From: Salinicoccus halodurans
GTDB taxonomy: Bacteria; Bacillota; Bacilli; Staphylococcales; Salinicoccaceae
DNA length: 64,000 nt
Reading direction: 5' to 3'
Assembly: GCF_900114445.1 (NCBI RefSeq)
Contig: NZ_FOTB01000001.1
Location: forward strand, 678,937 to 742,936
Shown here: piece by piece, positions 44,059 through 53,493 of the stretch
Layout of the letters: each line of letters opens with the position of its first letter
Numbering within the stretch: position 1 is the stretch's first letter
The notes under the pieces: generated by a model
What the model was told of the DNA's origin: nothing
Database searches by the model: none
The model's input: only the letters and a program-made list of their open reading frames with translations
Translations under genes and position numbers: made by a program

Positions 44059-44634
44059 ATGGAAACAGTAATCCGACTCATGCACAACAGAATATTCTTG
44101 ATCATACTTCTCATTTCGAACTTCATAGGCACGCTCTATGGCTATTGGTGGTATGGAGGACAGCTTGCGCAGACAGAGTGGTACTTCTATCCCTTTGTGC
44201 CCGACAGCCCTACTGCCACACTGTTTCTATCCATACTCATCGTACTGATCCTGGCCGGGAGAAAGTGGGGGCTGATTGATGCGCTCGCTTTTACTACATT
44301 GATAAAATATGGTGTCTGGGCGGTTGTCATGAACCTGCTTACATTCATGGAGACAGGATTCATATCATGGATCGGACTCATGCTCATCGCATCACACGGC
44401 ATCATGGCTGTGCAGGCCATTCTATTCCTGCCGCATCTTGAAATAAAGATGAGTCATTTTTATATTACGGCAGTATGGCTGTTCCACAATGACATTATTG
44501 ATTACGTCTACGGACAGTACCCTGTATATGGCCAATTATCCCAATATGCCGAACACATTGGCTATTTTGCATTCTGGCTGAGTGTTTTTGTGCTGATGAT
44601 GCTTTACCGGCTTGTGCCGAAGCTTAACGATTGA
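44059..44634 (+). CDS. DUF1405 integral membrane protein (YpjA-like)
   Basis: 191 residues with about six hydrophobic helices; Trp-, Tyr- and His-rich (YGYWWYG near 27, LFHNDIIDY near 140). It follows qcrC as ypjA does in B. subtilis. Function unknown; the steady linkage to qcr suggests a respiratory role. The ATG at 44059 follows AGGAGAAA, just after the qcr terminator, so expression may depend on read-through or a promoter I cannot see. Confidence 0.8.
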   Translation: METVIRLMHNRIFLIILLISNFIGTLYGYWWYGGQLAQTEWYFYPFVPDSPTATLFLSILIVLILAGRKWGLIDALAFTTLIKYGVWAVVMNLLTFMETGFISWIGLMLIASHGIMAVQAILFLPHLEIKMSHFYITAVWLFHNDIIDYVYGQYPVYGQLSQYAEHIGYFAFWLSVFVLMMLYRLVPKLND

Positions 44635-44660
44635 CTATCTATTCAAATTTAAAGTAAAAT
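44631..44660 (+). promoter_or_regulatory. Candidate promoter of the YugP-like protease gene
   Basis: TTGACT (44631-44636), 18 bases, TAAAAT (44655-44660), 36 bases before the GTG start. The -35 overlaps the stop codon of the DUF1405 gene. Confidence 0.55.
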
Positions 44661-44695
44661 CTAGTTATGAACAATTATTGGAGGTTGGAATACAA

Positions 44696-45394
44696 GTGTA
44701 TATTATCATCTATTTTGTAATTTTGATGGTTGTTCCAATGCTCGCTCAGATGAATGTCAAATCCACATTCAATAAGTACTCTAAAGTACGTTCAACAAGT
44801 GGTCTGACTGGTCGAGAGGTTGCAGAGGAGATTCTCAGGGAAAATGGTATTTACGATGTTTCAGTTGAAAGAGGACAAGGGTTTCTCAGTGATTATTACG
44901 ATCCTAAGAACAAGAAACTCGTTCTTTCCCCTGGCAACTATGACACACCGAGTGTAGCAGGCACCGCAGTAGCTGCACACGAAGTCGGACATGCGATACA
45001 ACATGCTACAGGTTATGCATTCCTGAACTTCAGGTCTGCGCTTTTCCCTCTGGCGCAATTAGGCAGTAATTTCTCTTACTTCCTGATTATTGCAGGTATG
45101 ATTATCACGTATGCTCAGAATAATGTTGGCGGCGGCCTTGGAAACATGCTTTTATGGGCCGGCATTGGACTCATGGCATTTGCGGTACTCTTCCAGGTGG
45201 TTACGCTGCCTGTAGAGTTCGACGCATCTAAAAGAGCCATGAAACAGATCGAGACACTCAATATCGTCAACGAAAAAGAATACCGTCATGCCAAGAAAGT
45301 ACTGAATGCTGCAGCGATGACATATGTCGCAGCAACTGCAGTTGCTGTTGCCGAGCTTGTAAGATTCATTCTTATTGCAAGGGGTAACAACTGA
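44696..45394 (+). CDS. Zinc metallopeptidase, YugP-like membrane protein
   Basis: 232 residues. The zinc motif HEVGHAIQH lies near 97-105, between an N-terminal membrane helix and two or three later helices. The active site should face the cytoplasm or membrane. Substrate unknown. Start GTG at 44696 with TTGGAGG about 11 bases upstream. Single-gene unit between its own promoter and terminator. Confidence 0.85.
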   Translation: MYIIIYFVILMVVPMLAQMNVKSTFNKYSKVRSTSGLTGREVAEEILRENGIYDVSVERGQGFLSDYYDPKNKKLVLSPGNYDTPSVAGTAVAAHEVGHAIQHATGYAFLNFRSALFPLAQLGSNFSYFLIIAGMIITYAQNNVGGGLGNMLLWAGIGLMAFAVLFQVVTLPVEFDASKRAMKQIETLNIVNEKEYRHAKKVLNAAAMTYVAATAVAVAELVRFILIARGNN

Positions 45395-45402
45395 TCACAT
45401 TC

Positions 45403-45436
45403 TACGGGTACCCACACAGAGGGGTATCCGTTTTTT
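45403..45436 (+). terminator. Terminator after the YugP-like gene
   Basis: A 10-base stem with one G-T pair (45403-45412 with 45422-45431), nine-base loop, then six T. Confidence 0.88.
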
Positions 45437-45489
45437 ATTTCTGCACTTTCTCTGTTATGATTATAGATGTAATTAAGGAGATGATTCGA

Positions 45490-45981
45490 ATGGACTGCGG
45501 TTTCAAATCCGGAAAAAACATATTCAGATACCGTGTGGCGTGTATTGTGATCGAAGAGGGCAGAGCACTTTTGGCAACCAATAACATGACCGGTTATTTC
45601 TACACACTGTCGGGCCCCGTAAATCTGGGCGAAACGAGCGAGGATGCAGCAGCACGTGTCCTGAAAGAAAGGACGGACGCCGATTACAGCGTGCAGCGGC
45701 TGCTGACAATCGTGGAAACCTTTTTCGATTATGAGTTCAATGACACAAAATATGATTTCCAGGAAGTGACATTCTATTATTTGATGGAATCACACGGGAA
45801 AACAAAGTTGCGCAGTAATAATAAAATCGGCGGTGGAAGGACTGAGACCTTCCACTGGATGCCATTATCCAAAGTATCCGTAAATGATGTCAGACCAAAA
45901 GTCGCCAGGGAGATGATAATGAATCTTCCGGATCATGTAGAAACCATCATCAGTGATGAGAGAATCGAGGATTTCACATAG
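45490..45981 (+). CDS. Nudix-fold protein with degenerate catalytic box
   Basis: 163 residues. The fold is recognisable: RVACIVIEEGRALLA strand pair, then a Nudix-like helix at about 42-64 and YYLMESHG strands. The box is altered: spacing of G, first E and R is kept, but the usual REUXEE reads RVLKER and the later Gly is Asp. Two of the three metal-binding glutamates are therefore missing. It may be inactive, or a binding or regulatory protein. The ATG at 45490 follows AAGGAG; ATG at 45481 is too close to that site. It occupies the place of dapB upstream of mgsA in Bacillus. Confidence 0.72.
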   Translation: MDCGFKSGKNIFRYRVACIVIEEGRALLATNNMTGYFYTLSGPVNLGETSEDAAARVLKERTDADYSVQRLLTIVETFFDYEFNDTKYDFQEVTFYYLMESHGKTKLRSNNKIGGGRTETFHWMPLSKVSVNDVRPKVAREMIMNLPDHVETIISDERIEDFT

Positions 45982-46000
45982 AGTTTTCTAATCCATGCAG

Positions 46001-46029
46001 TTCACTTCCACATCAATATTCTCTATAAT
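46001..46029 (+). promoter_or_regulatory. Promoter of the mgsA-bshA-cca-birA cluster
   Basis: TTCACT (46001-46006), 17 bases, TATAAT (46024-46029), 51 bases before the mgsA start. Confidence 0.6.
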
Positions 46030-46079
46030 TAGAGGACAGGCTCCAATATAAAGATACTTCATAGAAATGGATGATGAAT

Positions 46080-46457
46080 ATGAAAATAGCACTTATTGCC
46101 CATGATAAAAAGAAAGACGACCTTTTGAAATTCATCGGATTACATTTGGACTTCTTTAAAAAGCATGAACTTTTTGCGACAGGGACGACAGGAATGAAAA
46201 TCATCGAACATACGGGACTCGATGTCAACAGATGCAAGTCAGGACCATTGGGCGGTGACCAGGAGATCGGTGCAATGGTGGCGAACGGGGCCATCGATAC
46301 CATCATATTCTTCAGAGATCCTTTAACCGCACAGCCGCATGAACCTGATGTTTCTGCACTTCTCAGACTGTCGGATGTATATGATGTACCACTGGCAACA
46401 AATGAAGGGACTGCCAGTGCAGTGCTTCATTATCTCAACTATAAAGATAGAGCGTGA
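46080..46457 (+). CDS. mgsA: Methylglyoxal synthase
   Basis: 125 residues. It opens with [11 protein letters not shown] and holds TGTTG (phosphate site), [11 protein letters not shown] and FFRDPL with the catalytic Asp. It converts dihydroxyacetone phosphate to methylglyoxal, bypassing lower glycolysis. The ATG at 46080 gives the family-standard N-terminus; two ATG codons lie just upstream. bshA starts four bases after the stop; the product's detoxification depends on bacillithiol in Bacillus, a sensible pairing. Confidence 0.93.
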   Translation: MKIALIAHDKKKDDLLKFIGLHLDFFKKHELFATGTTGMKIIEHTGLDVNRCKSGPLGGDQEIGAMVANGAIDTIIFFRDPLTAQPHEPDVSALLRLSDVYDVPLATNEGTASAVLHYLNYKDRA

Positions 46458-46461
46458 TTTT

Positions 46462-47607
46462 ATGAAAATAGGGATAACCTGTTATCCAAGTGTAGGGGGA
46501 AGCGGAATCATTGCAACGGAGCTGGGAATCCAGCTGGCGGAAAAAGGGCACGAAGTGCATTTCATCACATCGAACGTGCCTTTCAGATTAAATGCCAGCC
46601 ATCCCAATATCCATATCCATCAGACGGATATCAATGATTACAGCGTGTTCAAGTATCCGCCGTATGACATTACACTTGCGAGTAAAATTTCAGAAGTCAT
46701 TACAGAGTATGACCTGGATCTGATCCATATGCATTATGCCGTTCCCCATGCTGTCTGCGGGATTCTTGCCAGACAGATGTCAGGCCGCGATGTGCGCATC
46801 GTGACGACACTTCACGGAACGGATATTACCGTGCTCGGACATGATATGTCACTGGTGAATGCCATCCGTTTCGGCATAGAGGGCTCGGACGCCGTTACAG
46901 CCGTTTCCGACAGCCTAACGCGGGAGACCCATGAACTGATCAAAACTGATAAATCCATAGATACCATTTATAATTTTGTTGAAGAAAGCTACTTCAACAT
47001 GAAGGACAGGGAAACGATACGCCTGCGGATGAAAGAAAGATATGGCATCAGCGAAGGCACAAAAGTTCTCATGCATACTTCAAACTTCAGAAAGATAAAG
47101 CGCATTGATGACATCGTCCGTGCGTTCAGCATTGTGCAAAAAAATTTGGATTCAGTATTGGTCCTGATAGGGGACGGTCCTGAAACCAACAGCGTCAAAC
47201 AGCTGGTAAAGGAACTGGGCATCGAAGACTCGGTCATCCTTGCAGGACAGCAGTCAGATGTGAAGTCATTTTATATGATGAGCGATATCTTTTTACTGCT
47301 CAGTCAGAAAGAGAGCTTTGGCCTCGCACTTCTTGAAGCTATGCATTGCGGTTCCGTCCCCATCGGTTCTGCAGCAGGCGGCATCTCAGAAGTGATCAAA
47401 GACGGCGAGACCGGGTATATCGTCGATGTCGGCGATTACACGGCGGCTGCAGAAAACATAATTGAATTGTTAACGGATGGACCTTTATATAAAACCATAC
47501 AACAACAGATGCTTCAGGATATCAATATAAGATTCCATTCCGACGTGATAGTCAGGGAATACGAAGCCCTGTATCAAAAACTTGTGGGAGATACACATCA
47601 TGGATGA
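46462..47607 (+). CDS. bshA: N-acetyl-alpha-D-glucosaminyl L-malate synthase (bacillithiol synthesis)
   Basis: 381 residues, GT4 glycosyltransferase. The N-terminus KIGITCYPSVGGSGIIATELG is the BshA signature, and the C-terminal KESFGLALLEAM holds the EX7E nucleotide-sugar motif. It joins GlcNAc from UDP-GlcNAc to malate, the first bacillithiol step. In B. subtilis bshB1 lies between mgsA and bshA; here it is absent, as in staphylococci, so the deacetylase must be elsewhere. It overlaps cca by eight bases. Confidence 0.94.
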   Translation: MKIGITCYPSVGGSGIIATELGIQLAEKGHEVHFITSNVPFRLNASHPNIHIHQTDINDYSVFKYPPYDITLASKISEVITEYDLDLIHMHYAVPHAVCGILARQMSGRDVRIVTTLHGTDITVLGHDMSLVNAIRFGIEGSDAVTAVSDSLTRETHELIKTDKSIDTIYNFVEESYFNMKDRETIRLRMKERYGISEGTKVLMHTSNFRKIKRIDDIVRAFSIVQKNLDSVLVLIGDGPETNSVKQLVKELGIEDSVILAGQQSDVKSFYMMSDIFLLLSQKESFGLALLEAMHCGSVPIGSAAGGISEVIKDGETGYIVDVGDYTAAAENIIELLTDGPLYKTIQQQMLQDINIRFHSDVIVREYEALYQKLVGDTHHG

Positions 47608-48808
47608 ACTGTTCATTACAGGAAAGAAAATATTGGAAAAATTGCAGGAAGAGGGCTTTCAGGCCTATTTTGTAGGTGGATGCGTCAGGGATTATCAGAT
47701 GGGACGTATAATCAATGACGTCGATATTACTACGAATGCATTACCTGAAGAAGTGGAAACTTTATTTGAAAATACAGTCGATGTCGGAAAAGAACACGGT
47801 ACAGTGATTGTTCTGATTGACGACACGCCTTTTGAGGTCACTACTTTCCGGGTTGAATCGGAGTACACGGATCACCGCAGACCGGATTTTGTTTCTTTCA
47901 CGGAAAAACTTGACGGAGATCTTGAACGAAGGGATTTTACAATGAATGCCATGGCGATGGATAAGGAATTCCGTCTGATTGATCCATATGCAGGCCTCGA
48001 AGCGATCAGACGGAAAACGATCAGCACAGTCGGCCGGGCCGATGAGCGGTTTGACGAGGATGCACTCAGAATATTAAGGGCCGTCCGCTTTAAGGCACAG
48101 CTGGACTTTGAAATTGATGAAGCGACTTTGCTTGCGATGAAACGCCACGCCGGAAATTTACGGTACATTGCGGTTGAGCGTTCGCTTGTCGAACTCAAAA
48201 AAACTTATGACGCCGATTACACAGAAGAAATAAAACCACTCATGATCCAAACCGGTGTTAAAGATAATCTGCCTTTCCTCAGAGAGGTTGACGATAACAA
48301 TTTTATGTCAACCAATGCTTTTTCATTCATCTCCGAGACAGCACTCCAGGTTTATATGAATGAATCACTTCTGAAATATATACCGGATTTGAAACTGTCC
48401 AATCTGGAAAAACATACAATCAGGGAAATGGTTGAAGTTCTACAGGATTTGGAATATGACAAACAAGTAAAAGCAATCTCTTATAAATACAATTATGATA
48501 CACTTGAAAATGTTGAAGCATTAGTGGCCGGGAACCGGTTTTCCAAAAAACTCAGCTGGCGCAGAAAGCTCGATGAGGCGATGGAAATGCAACCCCTGCT
48601 GCCGATCCAGAAGATATCTGATATAGATATTGGCGGAAAAGAGCTGATGCTCCATTTTGGACAGAATGGCGGCAGATGGATCAGGGAAATTTATTCCGTT
48701 CTGGAATATGAGATACTCTTTAATGAGCTGCAAAATGAAAAAACGAAAATATTGGAATGGATTGACGTGCATGTCGAATTTGAAGAAGGAAATATTAAGC
48801 TTGCTTGA
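47600..48808 (+). CDS. cca: CCA tRNA nucleotidyltransferase
   Basis: 402 residues, class II type. Catalytic GGCVRDYQMGR and DVDITT carboxylates lie near 26-45; the nucleotide-recognition region RRDFTMNAMA and RRI-like helices follow. It adds or repairs the tRNA 3' CCA, downstream of RNase Z. It overlaps the bshA stop by eight bases and the birA start by 38. Confidence 0.94.
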   Translation: MDELFITGKKILEKLQEEGFQAYFVGGCVRDYQMGRIINDVDITTNALPEEVETLFENTVDVGKEHGTVIVLIDDTPFEVTTFRVESEYTDHRRPDFVSFTEKLDGDLERRDFTMNAMAMDKEFRLIDPYAGLEAIRRKTISTVGRADERFDEDALRILRAVRFKAQLDFEIDEATLLAMKRHAGNLRYIAVERSLVELKKTYDADYTEEIKPLMIQTGVKDNLPFLREVDDNNFMSTNAFSFISETALQVYMNESLLKYIPDLKLSNLEKHTIREMVEVLQDLEYDKQVKAISYKYNYDTLENVEALVAGNRFSKKLSWRRKLDEAMEMQPLLPIQKISDIDIGGKELMLHFGQNGGRWIREIYSVLEYEILFNELQNEKTKILEWIDVHVEFEEGNIKLA

Positions 48809-49733
48809 TCGGGAACAATTCATATCGGGACAGAATATTGCCGATACACTCGGTGTTTCACGAACTGCAATCTGGAAAACAATACAGTCTCTGAAAGAGG
48901 AAGGCTACTCGATTGAATCTGTTACAAGTAAGGGATATCATCTTAAAAATCCACCGAAATATTTAAGTCCTACTGCTTTGTCTGTGCTGATCGGCCAGTC
49001 CGGCCTTTTCAGCAATGTTGAATATTTTACGACCACACCCTCGACACAAAAAGAGGCGTTCAGAATGTTATCCGAGACAAAAGATTCTTTTATGGTAGTT
49101 GCAGAAGAGCAGACACAGGGAAGGGGCCGTTTCGACAGACACTGGGACTCTCCCGGTAAAACAGGCATATACATATCTCTGGTCCTCCGTCCAAATATAC
49201 CGATAACGGAAATCATCCGTTTCAACCTGTTCATCTCATTGGCCATTTCCAAATCACTCGATGAAGCATTCGGAGTGGACACAGGCATAAAATGGCCCAA
49301 TGATATATACCTTGATGATAAAAAGATCTGTGGTTTTCTGACCGAGGTTGTCAGTGAATCCGGAGTGATCAATGCAATCATATGCGGCATCGGCATTAAT
49401 ATTTTCAAAGATGATTCGCGCTTAAAAATACCGACCGCAACATCAATTGAAGATATCATCGGCTCCAGTGAAAAAATCGATGTGGATTCATTCATGGAAC
49501 GGTTCCTCGATAACATTGAAATATATTATAATAGATTTTTAAACGAACCGTTTTCTCTGATCCGCGAAGACTGGAAAGAAAAATCAATCATTTTTGGTAA
49601 AGAGCTCCGCATTACAGAGACAGGCAGCATGTTCATGGCACGGGCGCTTGATATTAATGAGGATGGTTTTTTGGAAGTTTTGGATGAAGAGGGCAATATC
49701 AGAAAAATAATTAGTGCAGATATTGAATTATAG
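48771..49733 (+). CDS. birA: Biotin-[acetyl-CoA carboxylase] ligase and biotin repressor
   Basis: 320 residues. The N-terminal winged helix (about 1-65, LGVSRTAIWKTI) indicates the bifunctional repressor form. The biotin site GRGRFDRHWDSP lies near 119 and KWPNDI near 180. The ATG at 48771 yields the usual N-terminus and lies 38 bases inside cca, so translation is coupled. Its ribosome site is weak. No BirA operator is seen in the window. Confidence 0.92.
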   Translation: MSNLKKEILSLLDREQFISGQNIADTLGVSRTAIWKTIQSLKEEGYSIESVTSKGYHLKNPPKYLSPTALSVLIGQSGLFSNVEYFTTTPSTQKEAFRMLSETKDSFMVVAEEQTQGRGRFDRHWDSPGKTGIYISLVLRPNIPITEIIRFNLFISLAISKSLDEAFGVDTGIKWPNDIYLDDKKICGFLTEVVSESGVINAIICGIGINIFKDDSRLKIPTATSIEDIIGSSEKIDVDSFMERFLDNIEIYYNRFLNEPFSLIREDWKEKSIIFGKELRITETGSMFMARALDINEDGFLEVLDEEGNIRKIISADIEL

Positions 49734-49750
49734 TAGAAACTGGTGATTGG

Positions 49751-52267
49751 ATGTATACAGAGAGATTTGCTGTCGTGGATTTGGAAACAACAGGAAATAA
49801 TAAAAATAAAGACAGCATCATACAATTGAGTATCGTCTTTGTCGAAAATTTTAAAATTGCGGATCAGTATACGACTTTTCTCTCTGATGATGTTGAAATC
49901 AGCCCTTTCATAAGAGAACTTACAAATATAGAGCCGCATATGCTGGACGGTGCGCCAAAGTTTGGGGAGATCGCAGAAGAAGTCGCGTCTCTTCTCGACG
50001 GATGTATCTTTACTGCCCACAATGTAGAATTCGATTACGGATTTTTAAAAAGTGCATTGAATGCCCATGGAATCAATTATCAGCCCCGACACAAAATTGA
50101 TACGGTCGAACTGTCAAAAGTATTCATGCCGACACTCGAACGCTTTCAGCTGAATGAAATCGCCCAATCCGTCGGAATTGAATTATCCAATGCACACAGG
50201 GCAGACGAAGATGCCAGGGCAACTGCCGAGCTGCTGATCATGCTTCAGAAAATCATCATTACAATGAATACAGAGACCCTCAAGCAACTGTATCATCTGG
50301 CAAAACCTTTAAGGCATAATTTGTCTGATCTGCTGTTCCTGACGATTGCAGAGACGGAGGATATCACTCCCGTACATCTTGAAAGGCATGGTTCTGTCCA
50401 TGTGAGAAAGCACCAGGAAAAGTCCAGGGATATCGCTCCTGTGGAAGTCAGGGAACTATATCAGAAATATATTGATCATACCGGCAATGATTACAGAGAA
50501 GATCAGTTGCTTCTTGCAAACAAGATTTTTGAAGCCTTCGAAAAGAAGAATCACATGGCTCTGGAAGCATATACAGGACTCGGAAAGACGATCTCATTTC
50601 TGATCGCCGCCGTTAGTTATCATTCGATGTATGCTAAAAAGATAATGATTTCAACAAGCAGAAAAATACTGCAGAAACAGATTATTACCGACGACCTCAT
50701 GACCCTGGAAGCCGCCTGCGGCTATGATTTATATGCGACAGATCTGAAAGGCAGGGACAATTATCTGAATCTGGATGCATTTGAACTCCTCCTTTCACTC
50801 GAAGATGAAAATACTGAAATCATCTACCTCAAGATGAAGCTGCTGGTCTGGCTGCTCGATACCGAAACCGGGGATCTTTCAGAAATACACCTGAAAGGGC
50901 CGGAGAAAGCATATTACAGGACGATGGCAATCCAGGCGGGGAACGGCAGAACACATCCTTATTTCGAACGGGCTTTAAACAAGGCGAAGGATTCCATCAT
51001 CATCATCACGAATCACTATTTCCTGCTCGATTGTCTGGATTATATAGAGGAGGCTGATTCGGTACTGGTCGATGAAGCACATCAACTGAAACATGCCCTG
51101 GATGACAGGATGGAATCGGCCTACAGCTACCAGGGAATGAAGTTTTTCATTGGTCAGATCGGCATGGCTTCACAGGAGCGGCTGTTATCCACTTATATCA
51201 GCAATAATAACGAAACCATCCTTTATCTGCTGGAGGACCTTCTAAAGCATATCAACCAGAATATCGACCGGCTGTTCGGATCGGTTTCTTCAGGTAATAT
51301 GGAAGAGGCGCTGCTCCATGTAAATGGCGGGTTGAAATACACTGAAACATTTTTAAGCGCCATCCGCGGCACAAATAATTACCAGATGCTGTACAATCAT
51401 ATGCATCACTACCAGAGCATGCTGAAACTTCTCAAAAATGGTCTTGAAGAAGAAAATTACACTGTTGAAAAAGATGCTAATTTCCAAAAGACAAAAATTT
51501 ATATCAGGGAGGACAGGCTTAAGGTGCTCCACAGACACATGGAACATCTGTCTTCCACCGTCCTCCTTTCCGGGACACTTGAGGTGAACGGCGGTTTCAA
51601 ACATCTTGCCTTCTGGTTCGGCGGGCTGCCGTATGAGTCGCTCGTCATAGGCAATGCTTCACTTTTTGATCAGACCCGGCTGTTCATCCCTGAGGATATA
51701 CCCGAGTATGATGTGGATGATGACCAGTTCATCTGGGCCATCGTCGATTACATCTCGATATATTTGAGTGAGACCGAAAGCAAACTGATGGTCCTGTTTT
51801 CCAATTATGATCTTTTGGACAAGGTTGCAGAATATACTCAGGACATACAGATGTTTGAAGAGTTTGTCGTATTGAAACAATCCCGCGCGACCACACCGGA
51901 AAAGCTGCTGGCGCAATTCAATCAGCTTGAAAAGTGCCTGCTGCTCGGAACTTCAAGCTTCAACGAAGGTATAAATATAAAGAGCACAGGAACAAAATGC
52001 CTGATGCTGACAAAATTGCCTTTCCCGGTTCCCAAGAATAAAGGGTTCAGAAATTTTTATAAACATGATTTGCCTGAGGCCGTTTTCTCGTTCCGTCAAA
52101 TAGCGGGCAGGGTGCATCGAAAACCTTCCGACAGAGGACTGATCCTTTTATTTGACAAGCGGATTCTGACCCGGAACTATAAAAAAGCATTTTTGAAATA
52201 TTTTCCCGAAGAAAATATCATTCGCGGACAACAGGACGCTTTCAAAGGTCTTCTTCGTGATTTATAA
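49751..52267 (+). CDS. dinG: DinG-family helicase with N-terminal DnaQ-like exonuclease
   Basis: 838 residues. Residues about 1-165 form a DEDDh exonuclease with all motifs intact: VVDLETTG, AHNVEFDYGF and HRADEDA. The rest is an XPD/DinG-type SF2 helicase with Walker A YTGLGKT (near 277), VDEAHQ Walker B and C-terminal QIAGRVHR. The four iron-sulfur cysteines of E. coli DinG are absent: the usual KGRxNYLC region reads KGRDNYLN. S. aureus DinG is reported to act mainly as a nuclease. The ribosome site is weak (GGTGATTGG). Confidence 0.92.
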   Translation: MYTERFAVVDLETTGNNKNKDSIIQLSIVFVENFKIADQYTTFLSDDVEISPFIRELTNIEPHMLDGAPKFGEIAEEVASLLDGCIFTAHNVEFDYGFLKSALNAHGINYQPRHKIDTVELSKVFMPTLERFQLNEIAQSVGIELSNAHRADEDARATAELLIMLQKIIITMNTETLKQLYHLAKPLRHNLSDLLFLTIAETEDITPVHLERHGSVHVRKHQEKSRDIAPVEVRELYQKYIDHTGNDYREDQLLLANKIFEAFEKKNHMALEAYTGLGKTISFLIAAVSYHSMYAKKIMISTSRKILQKQIITDDLMTLEAACGYDLYATDLKGRDNYLNLDAFELLLSLEDENTEIIYLKMKLLVWLLDTETGDLSEIHLKGPEKAYYRTMAIQAGNGRTHPYFERALNKAKDSIIIITNHYFLLDCLDYIEEADSVLVDEAHQLKHALDDRMESAYSYQGMKFFIGQIGMASQERLLSTYISNNNETILYLLEDLLKHINQNIDRLFGSVSSGNMEEALLHVNGGLKYTETFLSAIRGTNNYQMLYNHMHHYQSMLKLLKNGLEEENYTVEKDANFQKTKIYIREDRLKVLHRHMEHLSSTVLLSGTLEVNGGFKHLAFWFGGLPYESLVIGNASLFDQTRLFIPEDIPEYDVDDDQFIWAIVDYISIYLSETESKLMVLFSNYDLLDKVAEYTQDIQMFEEFVVLKQSRATTPEKLLAQFNQLEKCLLLGTSSFNEGINIKSTGTKCLMLTKLPFPVPKNKGFRNFYKHDLPEAVFSFRQIAGRVHRKPSDRGLILLFDKRILTRNYKKAFLKYFPEENIIRGQQDAFKGLLRDL

Positions 52268-52297
52268 TAACTATATCAACATAAAAGGAGAAGGAAT

Positions 52298-53485
52298 ATG
52301 CAAATATCAGACCGTATTAAAAATGTTACTCCCAGCCAGACGCTCGCAATTACAGCAAAGTCCAGGGACTTGAAAGCACAGGGTGTCGATGTCATTGGTC
52401 TGGGAGCCGGAGAACCGGATTTCAACACTCCTGATGAAATCATTGAAAAAGCATATGAATCGCTTAAAGCCGGAAAGACAAAATATACTGCTGCTGCAGG
52501 AATTCCCGAACTTAAAAATGCGATTATCAACAAAATGGACGGAGACCATGGGCTTAAGTACCAACCTTCGGAAATATTTGTAGGCAATGGAGCGAAACAT
52601 GTTCTGTATAACCTGTTCCAGGCCACTCTGAATCCGGGGGATGAAGTGCTCATTCCGGTCCCTTACTGGGTCAGCTACACCGAGCAGGTCAAACTGGCAG
52701 AAGGCAAACCTGTCATCATGCCGACTGACGAAGAGACTTCCTTTAAAGTGACTCCGGAAATCATCGACCAGTATATTACAGATAAAACACGCATGCTGCT
52801 GCTCAACTCACCGAGCAATCCGAGCGGTATGGTCTATTCCCGCGCGGAACTGGAAGCATTGGCCGCGTATATCGAAGAGAAAAACCTCATCGTTGTAGCG
52901 GATGAAATCTATGAAACTCTCGTTTATGACAGTGAACATATTTCAATCGCCTCACTCAGCAATAAAATGAAAGAAAACACATTCGTCATCAACGGGGTCA
53001 GCAAGTCCCATGCGATGACAGGATGGAGGATCGGTTACTGCTGCGGCAACAGTGACGTAGTGAAGGCTATGACCGACCTCACAAGCCATTCGACATCCAA
53101 TCCTGTGACACCGTCACAGTGGGCTGCTGTTGCCGCCTATGAAATGGACGATTCATTTACAAAATCCTATAACCGTACATTCCATGAACGCAGGGATGCA
53201 GCATATGATAAACTGATGGAAATTCCATATATTACCTGTATCAAACCTGAAGGTGCATTTTATCTGTTCCCGAACTTCAAAGAATGTGCAGAGCGCTGCG
53301 GATTCGAATCAGTGGATGATTTTGTGAATGCAGTACTTGAAGAGGTTTATGTTGCTGTTGTTCCAGGGTCAGGGTTTGGATCACCGGATAACATCAGGCT
53401 CAGCTATTCCCTGAGTATAGAAGACATGACAGAAGCATTGGAACGCATTAAACAATTTGTATTACAGAAGACAGAAGGAGCTTAA
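52298..53485 (+). CDS. aspB: Pyridoxal-phosphate aminotransferase, aspartate type
   Basis: 395 residues. Class I aminotransferase with the PLP lysine in [10 protein letters not shown] near 236, NSPSNPSG near 170 and ADEIYE near 202. Aspartate aminotransferase is the likely activity, as in the B. subtilis dinG-aspB-asnS order. AAGGAGAAGG precedes the ATG. asnS follows after eight bases, consistent with an aspartate-to-Asn-tRNA route. Confidence 0.9.
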   Translation: MQISDRIKNVTPSQTLAITAKSRDLKAQGVDVIGLGAGEPDFNTPDEIIEKAYESLKAGKTKYTAAAGIPELKNAIINKMDGDHGLKYQPSEIFVGNGAKHVLYNLFQATLNPGDEVLIPVPYWVSYTEQVKLAEGKPVIMPTDEETSFKVTPEIIDQYITDKTRMLLLNSPSNPSGMVYSRAELEALAAYIEEKNLIVVADEIYETLVYDSEHISIASLSNKMKENTFVINGVSKSHAMTGWRIGYCCGNSDVVKAMTDLTSHSTSNPVTPSQWAAVAAYEMDDSFTKSYNRTFHERRDAAYDKLMEIPYITCIKPEGAFYLFPNFKECAERCGFESVDDFVNAVLEEVYVAVVPGSGFGSPDNIRLSYSLSIEDMTEALERIKQFVLQKTEGA

Positions 53486-53493
53486 TCTCAATT

